64,000 bases of DNA from Acinetobacter sp. ANC 4470 (GTDB lineage: Bacteria > Pseudomonadota > Gammaproteobacteria > Pseudomonadales > Moraxellaceae), in NCBI RefSeq assembly GCF_002135335.1, contig NZ_NEGC01000002.1, positions 248,001-312,000 of the forward strand. The letters run 5' to 3'. The position numbers were made by a program, and so were the translations under genes. The notes under the pieces are model-generated. The model searched no databases. It saw only the letters and a list, made by a program, of their open reading frames with translations, and had not been told where the DNA came from. Below are positions 19,235 to 27,762 of this stretch, piece by piece. How positions within the stretch are numbered: position 1 is the first letter of the stretch; every line of letters begins with the position of its first letter.

Positions 19235-19732
19235 ATGAAACTGATGAAAACAGCACTATTCAGCAGTGTAATTTTAGCATCCACTTACCTTTTTATCCAA
19301 AGTACCTCGGCAGCAGAAACAGCGCCAGCACCTAAAACAGCACCTACTTATGGCGATAACCCGAATATCTTTAAAGTGTTGGGACATAAAGCACAACAAG
19401 TTGCACAAAACACGGCGGATAAAGTCGATCATGCAGCGCAAAGAGGCATCGCCAAAGTAAAACCTAAAGTTGACAATGCTTGGGAAGAAAGCAAAACGTT
19501 GGCAACTGAGACTTCAGTGCTTGCAAAAGAGAAATCTCAGCAAGCCGCAGCAACCGTCAACAGAAAAATCAATGAAACCAAAGATGGTATTATCAGTAGC
19601 CCAAATGCACAGCCTGCACCAATTGTTTCACGTCCTTTAAGCCAGTCATCTATCCCTGTTGAGTCTATGCCAGTTCCAACACCGACAATAGAAACACCAC
19701 AAATGCAAAGTAATGGAAGCATAAATTTATAA
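19235..19732 (+). CDS. Secreted amphipathic-helix protein of unknown function
   Basis: The product has 165 residues from the chosen ATG, with a signal peptide that probably ends at the TSAAE junction. The middle is a long Ala/Lys/Gln/Thr-rich amphipathic helical stretch of irregular repeats (HKAQQVAQNTADKVDHAAQR and similar), like apolipoprotein-type or late-embryogenesis-like repeats. The tail is Pro/Ser-rich. An ATG seven codons earlier (19214) is possible but would lengthen the signal n-region. Neither start has an ideal ribosome-binding site; AAAGGA is 12 bases before 19235. Periplasmic location is inferred and the function is unknown. Confidence 0.72.
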   Translation: MKLMKTALFSSVILASTYLFIQSTSAAETAPAPKTAPTYGDNPNIFKVLGHKAQQVAQNTADKVDHAAQRGIAKVKPKVDNAWEESKTLATETSVLAKEKSQQAAATVNRKINETKDGIISSPNAQPAPIVSRPLSQSSIPVESMPVPTPTIETPQMQSNGSINL

Positions 19733-19782
19733 TTCATCTAGCCTCTCTTTTTTATTTGGAAGAAAGCTGCGCAGAGCGTCGG

Positions 19783-20736
19783 TTAATTCACTTGTCGAAT
19801 GGGCTGTCCTGCTTTAAAAGCAGCAACATTGTCCTCCATCTGCTGCACAATACGCTGACGTGCATCTACACTCCCCCATGCACTATGCGGAGTAATAATT
19901 AAGTTGGGAAGATGATGATCTAACAAGATATTGCCCTCTTTCGGGGGTTCAACCGTCAATACATCAGTCGCCGCACCTGCAATTTTTCCTTGAACTAAGG
20001 CATCAGCAAGGGCTGCTTCATTGACAATTCCGCCACGTGCACAGTTAATTAAAAATGCACTCGGTTTCATTACATCAAAGGCCTTGGCATCAATCAAATT
20101 GCGGGTATCTTCTGTTAATGGACAATGCAGACTGAGGAAATCAACCTGAGGCAATAATGCTGCAAAAGGAATACGACTGCTATCAGATGGGCGATTTGGC
20201 AAAGCCCCAACTAAGATATTCATACCAAAGGCTTCGGCTAATTTAGCCACGGCTTGCCCCAACTCACCATAGCCTAAAATTCCCAAAGTTTTGCCTTCCA
20301 GTTCAATGATGGGGAAATCCAACAAACAAAAAATGGGTGATTTATTCCATTGCCCTTGCTGCACCACACGATCATATTGAATTAAGGAGGTGGCTAAAGC
20401 CAACATTAAAGTTAAGGTATGCTGAGCCACAGCAGAAGTGCCATATCCCTGACAATTACACACCACAATACCCTGCGCACGTGCTTGAATCAGGTCAATA
20501 TTATTAGTGCCTGTTGCAGAAATTAAAATCAGTTTCAAATTCGAGCATTGTCGAATCGTTGCTGCATCCACAATCACTTTATTACTAATGATGACATCCG
20601 CATATTGCACACGCTCTAATAACTGCGCTTGGTTTGTGCTTGGATATAAACTTAACGTGTCAAAACTGGCCTCTAGTGCGCTCAAGTCCAAATCATGTTG
20701 ATCGAGTGATTCATAATCTAAAAATACGGCTTTCAT
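19783..20736 (-). CDS. D-2-hydroxyacid dehydrogenase, HprA-like
   Basis: The 317-residue protein is an NAD(P)-dependent D-isomer 2-hydroxyacid dehydrogenase. The nucleotide motif is GILGYGELGQAVAK (about 149-162), followed by the family signature NCARGGIVNEAAL with the substrate-binding Arg, the Glu of VEPPKEGNIL and the catalytic His in PHSAWGS. Similarity to glycerate/hydroxypyruvate reductases (HprA) seems closest, but substrate cannot be fixed from sequence. It is a lone gene on the minus strand. Confidence 0.88.
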   Translation of the reverse strand: MKAVFLDYESLDQHDLDLSALEASFDTLSLYPSTNQAQLLERVQYADVIISNKVIVDAATIRQCSNLKLILISATGTNNIDLIQARAQGIVVCNCQGYGTSAVAQHTLTLMLALATSLIQYDRVVQQGQWNKSPIFCLLDFPIIELEGKTLGILGYGELGQAVAKLAEAFGMNILVGALPNRPSDSSRIPFAALLPQVDFLSLHCPLTEDTRNLIDAKAFDVMKPSAFLINCARGGIVNEAALADALVQGKIAGAATDVLTVEPPKEGNILLDHHLPNLIITPHSAWGSVDARQRIVQQMEDNVAAFKAGQPIRQVN

Positions 20737-20841
20737 TGAGCATTCCTTGGCTAATTTTGATCAAAATCTACAGATTCATTTTAAAGATTAAAAGCCAAAT
20801 TTGTTATATCTTTCAACTAAACTCAAACATCTATTATGAAG

Positions 20842-20863
20842 AAACCCACTATTTAGCGGGTTT
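20842..20863 (-). terminator. Terminator overlapping the 3' end of the small membrane protein gene
   Basis: The stem AAACCC/GGGTTT has an inner CTA/TAG pairing. It contains the stop codon of the 65-residue gene. Confidence 0.6.
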
Positions 20864-21046
20864 ATTAATATGGACTTGAATAGACTTGCGTATTTGACTA
20901 AACACATACATTGCCAAGGCGAAAACCAAGAGTAATCCACTACCCATAATGATATACGTGCTATCTGGAATCTGGGCAAATGCATAAGAAGGTAGCAATA
21001 GCGCAAGTATGGCTAAAAACACGGTCGGTATAAAATCACGCTTCAT
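20849..21046 (-). CDS. Small membrane protein of unknown function
   Basis: The 65-residue product has a hydrophobic N-terminal segment that could be a signal peptide ending AFA (about 5-23), then a second hydrophobic span (about 30-50) and a basic tail (SQIRKSIQVHINKPAK). A ribosome-binding site (AAAGGA) sits 9 bases before the ATG. The gene ends in its own hairpin. No family is recognised; the real reading frame is supported by start signal, hydrophobicity and terminator. Confidence 0.65.
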   Translation of the reverse strand: MKRDFIPTVFLAILALLLPSYAFAQIPDSTYIIMGSGLLLVFALAMYVFSQIRKSIQVHINKPAK

Positions 21047-21190
21047 CCTTAAGCATCCTTTATTATTTATTCTTCGACATTTAACAAATTGAACTTGCCT
21101 TATATTTTCTATCTTAGACCGATTAAAATATAAAGCAAGTGGTCAAAAACCAGACTAAAGTCGCGTTTATTTTTATCAACAATTGTAAGC

Positions 21191-22462
21191 TTAAGGTTGT
21201 TCAGGTTGCGTCACGAATTGAGCAGTTTCAGGCGCGTCTTCAATAAAATCATGACCGCCATATTCATTATTATTTAAGTTTAAATGCTTATAACTGAGCA
21301 AATAGTAGTCGCTATATTTCTTCATTACAATGGGATGCATGCCCACGGTTAAAGGCTCTTGTTCTTTAAATAATTTCATGACCTGTCGATCATTCATTGC
21401 CACAACGTAGCGTTGATCATTTAAAGTAATTTGTACCAGAGCACTGCCTTTGGCAAAAATTGGAATCAAAAATTTATGATTTAGCGCTATAGCACTGGCT
21501 GCATAACTTTCAATTTTTTGGCTAATCACATTAAAGACCAAACCATGACCAAAAGAGTCAAGTAACTGACTGCGGTTTTCTTGCGGTAAATTAAGCTGTA
21601 TACCCAGTTTGAGTAGATCTTGCTTACTCACTTTCTTATTGCTCAACAATTCTCTTAATAGCATTTGTTTGAGCTTTGAATCAAAAAATTGGTTATCGAG
21701 CTGTAAATCATTGTTAATTAAAATTGAACCCAAGGCATTTTTATGTCGCGGCAATAAATTTTCAATGACTTTACGATAATAAAATTTACTGTTCTTTTTG
21801 ACCTGACGGATTTTTTTATAAAAATAGGGTGCATCAAAATCATGTAACAGAAAGTCATGCAATAACTCAGAACTGGCCAATACCGCAATGGCATCATGCC
21901 CAGTAAAAGGTAATTTCAAGGTATGAATTTGCGGTAAAACCTGTTCAAGCTTTAAGTATTGCGCACGATCTTCTGGACAATAGGGATCATAAATCACAAT
22001 ATATTCACGTTCAGCAGAAACATCTTGTGGTTGGATTTGCATGTTTGCATTCAATTCTGCATGAAAAAACATGTTGTAACGCGGGTCTTTAACATCGTCA
22101 GGATTAATTGAATACTGTGGTACTAGGGCAACCACACGCTTTAAATCAAGTAAATTCGAATATTTAATCGCGGCATAACCGCCCATTGAACCGCCATAGC
22201 CAATGCGTATTTTAAAGGGTGCAATCAAATCTTGAATTTCGGCAAACATCTGACGCATTGAACTTTCAGGAAACCACGATTTCTGCTTCGGCATAATGCC
22301 AATGACATTAAAACCATGTTTAGAAAGTGACTTTTCAGCATTAATCGACAATCCTTTGGCGCGCGTAATTAAGTCGCCAAAAGAGAAAATCAGCTCATCG
22401 GATGAACCTTTTAAAAAAATTGCACGAATTTGTTCGTCTTCAAAAATAATGTGTTTTTCCAT
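21191..22462 (-). CDS. Alpha/beta-hydrolase-like protein with C-terminal extension
   Basis: The 423-residue protein has an N-terminal half resembling an alpha/beta hydrolase. A nucleophile elbow GGSMGGYAA (near residue 93) fits G-x-S-x-G-G, an acidic candidate lies in YDPYCPED, and a His in FTGHDA sits where the catalytic His would be. The second half (about 215-423) is charged and of unknown fold. There is no signal peptide, so it is probably cytoplasmic. A GTG two codons before the chosen ATG is an alternative start. Such proteins occur in cell-surface polysaccharide contexts, but nothing nearby supports that here. Substrate is unknown. Confidence 0.65.
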   Translation of the reverse strand: MEKHIIFEDEQIRAIFLKGSSDELIFSFGDLITRAKGLSINAEKSLSKHGFNVIGIMPKQKSWFPESSMRQMFAEIQDLIAPFKIRIGYGGSMGGYAAIKYSNLLDLKRVVALVPQYSINPDDVKDPRYNMFFHAELNANMQIQPQDVSAEREYIVIYDPYCPEDRAQYLKLEQVLPQIHTLKLPFTGHDAIAVLASSELLHDFLLHDFDAPYFYKKIRQVKKNSKFYYRKVIENLLPRHKNALGSILINNDLQLDNQFFDSKLKQMLLRELLSNKKVSKQDLLKLGIQLNLPQENRSQLLDSFGHGLVFNVISQKIESYAASAIALNHKFLIPIFAKGSALVQITLNDQRYVVAMNDRQVMKLFKEQEPLTVGMHPIVMKKYSDYYLLSYKHLNLNNNEYGGHDFIEDAPETAQFVTQPEQP

Positions 22463-22584
22463 TTCCACACCGAAGCAAATCGGCCCTTGTTTTTAGAGTC
22501 AATAAAACAAATAGACAGCTTGCCTATTTACCAAAAGCGAATATGTTATTTTATAGATGCTAAGAAGATTAAAAAGCGCAAAAT

Positions 22585-23376
22585 ATGACACAATCACTAC
22601 ATCCAGCCGCTCAAAAAGGCTTCAGTTCAGCGGCAGAACTCTATCAACAGGTTCGCCCCAGTTATCCACCAGACATCGTACATTGGCTGCAAGATCAGCT
22701 TCAACTTGATGAAAAATCACGGGTGATTGATCTAGGTTCGGGTACTGGCAAATTCTTACCTTACTTACAACAGATCACAAAACACATTACCGCAATTGAA
22801 CCGATTCAGGAAATGTTGGCACAATTGCAAAGCGCCTATCCAGACGTTCAGACACTACAAGTATCGAGCGACCAGCTGCCCTTAACCAAACATAGTTTTG
22901 ATGCTGTAATCTGTGCACAATCGTTCCACTGGTTTGCCAATTTTGAAACATTACAGCAAATTCATCATGTGCTCAAACCCACAGGACATTTGGCCCTGAT
23001 TTGGAATCAACGTGATATACAGGTCGATTGGGTCAAAGCCCTTGCAGATGTCATTGAACCTTTGGAGGGTAACACACCTCGTTATCATAGTGGTCAATGG
23101 AAAAAGGTCTTTGAGCAGCAAATATTGTTTCAACTGGAGCATGTACAGACCTTTCAACAAGCGCATATTGGTACTGTGGAAAATGTCGTTTCTAAACGCT
23201 TACTTTCAACCAGTTTTATCGCAGCAATGCCAGAGCACCAACAACAACGGTTAAAAACCCAATTTGAACAGATTGTTTTCAAGTACACTGGAAAACAATC
23301 TCAAGATGAAATTGCTTTTCCCTATTTAACCTATGCTTATGACTTTAAAAAATTGATGAAAAAAATAAAGGAATGA
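22585..23376 (+). CDS. Class I SAM-dependent methyltransferase
   Basis: The protein has 263 residues. SAM-binding motif I is VIDLGSGTGKFLPYL (near residue 48), with an acidic motif II (TAIEPIQEM) and the hydrophobic motif AVICAQSFHWF that is common in small-molecule methyltransferases of the UbiE/Methyltransf_11 group. The substrate cannot be told. It overlaps the next lipoprotein gene region (ATGA at 23373), so the pair may be transcribed together. Confidence 0.82.
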   Translation: MTQSLHPAAQKGFSSAAELYQQVRPSYPPDIVHWLQDQLQLDEKSRVIDLGSGTGKFLPYLQQITKHITAIEPIQEMLAQLQSAYPDVQTLQVSSDQLPLTKHSFDAVICAQSFHWFANFETLQQIHHVLKPTGHLALIWNQRDIQVDWVKALADVIEPLEGNTPRYHSGQWKKVFEQQILFQLEHVQTFQQAHIGTVENVVSKRLLSTSFIAAMPEHQQQRLKTQFEQIVFKYTGKQSQDEIAFPYLTYAYDFKKLMKKIKE

Positions 23377-23378
23377 TC

Positions 23379-23963
23379 ATGAATAAACTGCAAATAAAAC
23401 AACTTGGTTTTCCTTTTTTACTCTGCTCAAGCCTGCTAATCAGTGCTTGTGATAACAGTAAAAATAGCATGGCTGAAAATGACAAAATCCAGCCTGAAGA
23501 TAAAGTCATGCAGGAGTTAATTACCGAACCGGTGAAAGCTTTTGAAAAAACGCCAGATGACCAGCACGATATCGCTTTATTGACCGACTTTGATCAACGT
23601 TTTACGCAAATGAGCGATGACATGGAAGATGAGCTGAGCAAAATGCAAGAAGCTGGTTCCCTCAGCGACGAATTTGCATATTATCGCAAACGTGACAATG
23701 TCCAGTCGGCACTTAACATGTTAAAAGAACTGGATTTAAAAACGGCGCAAGGTCGTTATATTCAAGGCTTAATTGCAGAATATTGGCAAATACAAGCCAA
23801 ACTTTATGATGAGAAAAAAGAAACTAAAGCAGTTGATTTGAAAAAGTCAGAGGATCAAGTTAAAGGCTTAGGTGAGTTTTTACATGCCCAAGAACAACTT
23901 GAACATTGGCAATCGCAATATCCTGAAATGGCGCAACCTGAATCAACAAAATCAGCCTCATAA
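23379..23963 (+). CDS. Putative lipoprotein of unknown function
   Basis: The 194-residue product has a lipobox LLISAC (cysteine about residue 24). The mature part is acidic and mostly helical, with a QRFTQMSDDMEDELSKMQEA segment and a Lys-rich region before the C-terminus. I start at the second ATG because AAGGA lies 6 bases before it; an ATG two codons earlier overlaps the methyltransferase stop. A plausible partner or bystander of the upstream methyltransferase; no domain is recognised. Confidence 0.75.
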   Translation: MNKLQIKQLGFPFLLCSSLLISACDNSKNSMAENDKIQPEDKVMQELITEPVKAFEKTPDDQHDIALLTDFDQRFTQMSDDMEDELSKMQEAGSLSDEFAYYRKRDNVQSALNMLKELDLKTAQGRYIQGLIAEYWQIQAKLYDEKKETKAVDLKKSEDQVKGLGEFLHAQEQLEHWQSQYPEMAQPESTKSAS

Positions 23964-23980
23964 AAAAAGGATTACTTGAT

Positions 23981-24355
23981 TAATGCCAGTCAGTTAAGAA
24001 ATTGACTGGTTTTTTATTTTAAATTCATAATGTTATTAGATACATGGAAACGTCATCCGCAACTTGAGCAATAAATAAAGTACGGCTTTATTTTGCAGCG
24101 CAAGGCAAGACTACTTTAAAAAAGTAAGGTTTCTGCGATTAATTAATCAACAAAAGGGATTTGACGAGTTTTGCGGTGAGGCGCACTGCGCCGCAAGATG
24201 CCTTTCTTGCGAACTCAAAATATATTTTGAGTTTCTCATTTGGGCTAAACCAAAGAACCAAACAAGCTCCAAGCATTTGACTTAAAAAGATAAGACTCCG
24301 TCGTGAATAACTAAAAAAGCTAAGGAGTTTGAAGCCCCTTAACTGATCAGCATTA
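23981..24355. mobile_element. MITE-like repeat element, copy 1 (375 bp)
   Basis: This non-coding repeat shares its overall sequence with 33529-33864. Left end TAATGCCAGTCAGTTAAG and right end CTTAACTGATCAGCATTA are inverted repeats with three mismatches in 18. The left end folds into a terminator-like hairpin (CCAGTCA/TGACTGG then T-rich). A 49-nt core (24165-24213) is identical in both copies and includes GGCGC-ACT-GCGCC. It is followed by a perfect 22-bp palindrome (24212-24233), where copy 2 has an unrelated hairpin. No transposase is encoded. No clear target duplication flanks this copy. Confidence 0.78.
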
Positions 24356-24391
24356 ATCACGTGACCCATTTTGGCAGCTGCTAGCAAAACA

Positions 24392-24814
24392 TTATGCTCG
24401 CTCAGCATATTGCGGAAAAGTATCGAAAATCGTATCCCATTCTGCTTTAGAAGCCACAAAAATATGCTGTGTTGGCGTTTGTGTCAGTGCTGTATCCAAG
24501 GTCCCGATACGTAAACGGTAGACATCAGGTGTTTCCGCTTTAATGCTGATAATCGGTGAGCCACAATCGGCACAGAAACAACGCTGAGTGGTTGTGGTCG
24601 ATTGAAATTTTTTCAGTAAATGCTCACCTTGTACAATTTTAAAATCTGCTTTTTGAATGGGCGCATTGGTTGCAAAAGCAGTGCCATTGGCTTTACGGCA
24701 TTTTTGGCAATGGCACTGAATAATGTCGCCTATTTTACCTTGAATTTCATAGCGCAGACCGCCACACAAACAACTTCCTGTATATCGATTGTCTTCAGCC
24801 ATAAACGACTTCAT
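24392..24814 (-). CDS. GFA-family zinc-binding protein
   Basis: The 140-residue product has the glutathione-dependent formaldehyde-activating (GFA/CENP-V) fold. The zinc ligands are visible: C15-L-C17 in SCLCGGLRYEI, C34-H-C36-x-x-C39 in CHCQKCRK, and C79, C81 and C84 in CFCADCGSP. Members bind structural zinc and are often annotated as aldehyde-activating proteins, but most have unproven function. Met5 is an alternative start. The repeat element lies directly downstream of its 3' end. Confidence 0.88.
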   Translation of the reverse strand: MKSFMAEDNRYTGSCLCGGLRYEIQGKIGDIIQCHCQKCRKANGTAFATNAPIQKADFKIVQGEHLLKKFQSTTTTQRCFCADCGSPIISIKAETPDVYRLRIGTLDTALTQTPTQHIFVASKAEWDTIFDTFPQYAERA

Positions 24815-24876
24815 TTTTTATCATAAGGGAGTTTTTAAGCTAGCATATTTCTGATCATGCTTCAAAAAATCAACGA

Positions 24877-26079
24877 CTATTTTTGAGCAAAAAGATAGTT
24901 TTGCACACCCTCAGCTGCGGCACGACCTGTAGCAAAACAAGCCGTCAATAAATAGCCGCCCGTCGGTGCATCCCAATCCAACATTTCCCCACAACAAAAG
25001 ACCTGTGGATTTGAACGCAATTGCAGCTGTTCGGTCAGTACCTCACGTTTTATTCCGCCAGCACAACTAATCGCTTCTTCTATCGGGCGAAAACCCGTGA
25101 AAGGAATCAGTAGATGTTTGATCTTTTGTGCCAACGCCAAGGGATCATGCCAGAACTCTTTGGCAACCAATTCACGGACTAAACTGGCTTTAGCTGAATC
25201 TAATCCAGCCTTACGCCAGACATTGCTGAGCGACTGCTTTTTACTGGGTTGTAATTTTTGGGCTAACTGCGCAATGGTTTGATCGGGCAGTAAGTCCAAA
25301 TATAACTGCATCGTCTGACCATTTTTCACTTGCTCACGCAATGCACGACCTTGCTTATAGACCAAACCACTTTCTAAACCATAATGGCTAATGACAATAT
25401 CACCCATGGTTTTAGCTTGATTATCCACCCATGCTTCAACCCGCTTTAACGGTTGACCAAATACAGGTTGCATAAACTTAGACCATTGATGTTCAACGCC
25501 TGCATTGCTGGCTTGAAAGGCTTCAATCTCACCCTTTGCTAACCATTGCTGCCATGCACCATCACTGCCTAATTTTGACCAAGACACCGCACCACAGGCC
25601 AGCACGATTGCATCGAAATGCTGTACTGCAACCTGTTCACTAACTAAATCTTTGACCGTCAATATAGCTGCATTTAAGTCTAAACACTGATGCCGATAAT
25701 GAAATTGAATAGCCTGTTGCTGCAAGCGTTTAAGCCATGCACGCAATAACGGGGCGGCTTTCATTTCAATGGGGAAAACCCGCCCAGATGAACCAATATA
25801 GGATTCAATGCCCAAATCTTTCATCCAGCTTTGAATCCAGACGGCATCCCACTGTCTCACCCACGGTTCAAGCCATTCTGCTTGATCATAGCGCTCAATA
25901 AATTGTGCCACAGGTTCGGCATGGGAAATATTTAAGCCTGTTTTACCCGCCATTAAAAACTTACGCGCAGCCGAAGGTTTCTGTTCATAAACATGCACTT
26001 CATAATCGGACTGGCTTAAAACTTCCGCAGCCATGAGACCCGCAGGACCAGCACCTATAATTGCAACTCGCTTTTTCAT
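24877..26079 (-). CDS. FAD-dependent oxidoreductase, HI0933/YhiN family
   Basis: This 400-residue flavoprotein starts with the dinucleotide-binding motif GAGPAGLMAAEVL (8-20) and the family motif RKFLMAGKTGLNIS. It ends with the FAD-contact block CCGEMLDWDAPTGGYLLTACFATG. It belongs to the BaiN/HI0933 aminoacetone-oxidase-like flavoprotein group; the physiological substrate is unknown. The trmB-like gene sits 7 bases upstream on the same strand, so the two are probably co-transcribed. Confidence 0.9.
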   Translation of the reverse strand: MKKRVAIIGAGPAGLMAAEVLSQSDYEVHVYEQKPSAARKFLMAGKTGLNISHAEPVAQFIERYDQAEWLEPWVRQWDAVWIQSWMKDLGIESYIGSSGRVFPIEMKAAPLLRAWLKRLQQQAIQFHYRHQCLDLNAAILTVKDLVSEQVAVQHFDAIVLACGAVSWSKLGSDGAWQQWLAKGEIEAFQASNAGVEHQWSKFMQPVFGQPLKRVEAWVDNQAKTMGDIVISHYGLESGLVYKQGRALREQVKNGQTMQLYLDLLPDQTIAQLAQKLQPSKKQSLSNVWRKAGLDSAKASLVRELVAKEFWHDPLALAQKIKHLLIPFTGFRPIEEAISCAGGIKREVLTEQLQLRSNPQVFCCGEMLDWDAPTGGYLLTACFATGRAAAEGVQNYLFAQK

Positions 26080-26086
26080 CAGTGAC

Positions 26087-26755
26087 TCATTCAGCTTTTG
26101 GAGGAGCAGCAGCTAAATCTGTTTGCTGAGCTGCATTCTGCCCCTGTAAAGGCATAAAATCGTCAAAATGGGTGCGATAACCTTCTGGTTTGGTGATGAT
26201 CAGCTGCTGACACAATTCACCACGCTCTAAATACTTAATTTCAAAATGTGTACGAGCTGAGGTTTCAGCAATCACTTCCTTAACAAAAGGTAATTTCCAG
26301 ACATCTATTAACTGCTGCTCTGCTTCAGCTATATATTCAGCAATATTACTGGCTAAAGTAACTGTTCCACCAACCTGTAAACGTGACAATAAAAATTCAA
26401 AAAATGGCATATTTAACCAGCGCTGCGCTGGATTATGTGGCTCTGGATTTGGATATAAAATAAAAAACTGCTGTACTTGAGCAGGATGCAATGCATGTAC
26501 AATCCACGGCATTGCATCGGCATGAATCGGTTGTAAATTAGCTTGTCCTTCTAGGACATGCTGCTTATGCATGGCGAGACATTTTTCACGTGTCCGTTCA
26601 ATCGCCACTAATTTTTTTTCAGGATTTTGTCCCGAAAATAACAAAGCATGTTTACCCTTACCCGCGCCAATTTCCACACAAATGGGATCTGGGCTGATCA
26701 TTTGAAAATCACGAGGCGCATGCATACGCTGTGCTTGAAATTGACGAATTGGCAT
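26087..26755 (-). CDS. TrmB-like SAM-dependent methyltransferase (divergent)
   Basis: The 222-residue protein has the TrmB fold signature EIGAGKGKHALLF and a motif in the place of the TrmB substrate loop. That motif reads YPNPEPHNPAQRW instead of the usual FPDPWPKKRHxKRR, so the basic tRNA-binding residues are largely lost. The C-terminus is Ala/Gln-rich. It may modify a different substrate from tRNA G46, and the canonical trmB would then be elsewhere. It precedes the flavoprotein gene by 7 bases. Confidence 0.78.
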   Translation of the reverse strand: MPIRQFQAQRMHAPRDFQMISPDPICVEIGAGKGKHALLFSGQNPEKKLVAIERTREKCLAMHKQHVLEGQANLQPIHADAMPWIVHALHPAQVQQFFILYPNPEPHNPAQRWLNMPFFEFLLSRLQVGGTVTLASNIAEYIAEAEQQLIDVWKLPFVKEVIAETSARTHFEIKYLERGELCQQLIITKPEGYRTHFDDFMPLQGQNAAQQTDLAAAPPKAE

Positions 26756-26845
26756 AATCAGATCAAACTAACAAAAATCGGCTCAAGTCTAGCAAGAGCG
26801 ACTGTATTTGCCTAATCGAATCATCATTTTTATCTGGAGAATCAC

Positions 26846-27031
26846 ATGACTCGCACTTTCCCTTGCCCACGTTGTGGCAAACCTTCAACTTGGGAAGGCA
26901 ATGAGTTCCGTCCTTTTTGTTCAGAGCGCTGTAAAATGATTGACTTAGGCGCGTGGGCAAATGATGAATATAAACTTCCAACTCAAGATGCACCACAAGC
27001 CGATGGTGGTCGTGAAGAAGATCAATTCTAA
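26846..27031 (+). CDS. yacG: YacG, DNA gyrase inhibitor, zinc-binding
   Basis: The 61-residue protein has the complete YacG signature: C7-x2-C10-GK, then FRPFC25-SERC29-KMIDLGAWA. The four cysteines bind one zinc ion. In E. coli YacG binds GyrB and blocks DNA binding. The ribosome-binding site is TGGAGAA about 6 bases before the ATG. Elsewhere yacG often sits by the prepilin peptidase and coaE; here it is alone. Confidence 0.94.
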   Translation: MTRTFPCPRCGKPSTWEGNEFRPFCSERCKMIDLGAWANDEYKLPTQDAPQADGGREEDQF

Positions 27032-27052
27032 TAATTTAAATAAATAGCGATA

Positions 27053-27080
27053 AAAAAGGTCTGTATATACAGACCTTTTT
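27053..27080. terminator. Bidirectional terminator between yacG and the metallo-hydrolase gene
   Basis: A perfect 14-bp inverted repeat (AAAAAGGTCTGTAT and its complement) serves both converging genes. Confidence 0.9.
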
Positions 27081-27096
27081 ACCATCATTCTGCGAA

Positions 27097-27741
27097 TTAA
27101 CCCGCTTTACCTACAACAAACGGATTATGTTGCTTTTCAAAACCAATGGTACTGATTGGCCCATGACCTGAAATAAATTGCGTTTCGTCAGGTAAGCTAA
27201 AACACTCACGTTTAATCGAATCAATCAGTTGTTGGTGATTACCACGCGGAAAATCTGTACGACCAATTGAACCTTTAAACAGTACGTCACCCGTCCAAAG
27301 CAGAGCATAATTTTTGTTATAAAACATCACATGACCTGGGGTATGTCCTGGTGCAAAGCGAACTTCAAATTCTTCATCACCCAACTTTAAAACTTCCCCG
27401 CCTTCTAACCACTGATTCACCTGCACTTTTTCTGGAATAGGAAAACCATACTTAGCAGATACTTCTTGGATCATATCGAGCCAAAAAGCATCTTCTTTAT
27501 GCGGCCCAATCACAGGAACATCCCAGACTTTGCTTAATGTACCGACTGCTCCTGCATGGTCTAAATGTCCATGCGTGAGCCATAAGGCTTTTACCGTTAA
27601 ACCTAAAGCATCGATTTCAGCTTTTAACTTCTCAGCTTCGCCACCAGCATCAATCAAAATTGCTTCTTTAGTCTCGGCATCCCAGACAATTGAACAGTTT
27701 TGTTGAAATGCCGTGACAGGAACAATTTTGACTTGCAACAT
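27097..27741 (-). CDS. MBL-fold metallo-hydrolase, glyoxalase II-like (YcbL group)
   Basis: The 214-residue protein has the metallo-beta-lactamase ligands: H57-x-H59-x-D61-H62 in THGHLDHAG, GHTPGHVMFY, the bridging Asp of WTGDVLFKGSIGRTDFP, and a final His in SGHGP. The absence of the C-terminal glyoxalase II domain and the size fit the YcbL-type hydrolases. It is likely a cytosolic thioesterase-like enzyme; substrate unknown. hemH lies 34 bases upstream on the same strand. Confidence 0.88.
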   Translation of the reverse strand: MLQVKIVPVTAFQQNCSIVWDAETKEAILIDAGGEAEKLKAEIDALGLTVKALWLTHGHLDHAGAVGTLSKVWDVPVIGPHKEDAFWLDMIQEVSAKYGFPIPEKVQVNQWLEGGEVLKLGDEEFEVRFAPGHTPGHVMFYNKNYALLWTGDVLFKGSIGRTDFPRGNHQQLIDSIKRECFSLPDETQFISGHGPISTIGFEKQHNPFVVGKAG

Positions 27742-27762
27742 AATGGTGAAACCTCGATAAGA

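Noticed and set aside
24139..24459. 106-residue frame on the minus strand over repeat copy 1
   Set aside because: It mostly covers the repeat element and overlaps the 3' end of the GFA-family gene in another frame; kept only as a finding about the element.
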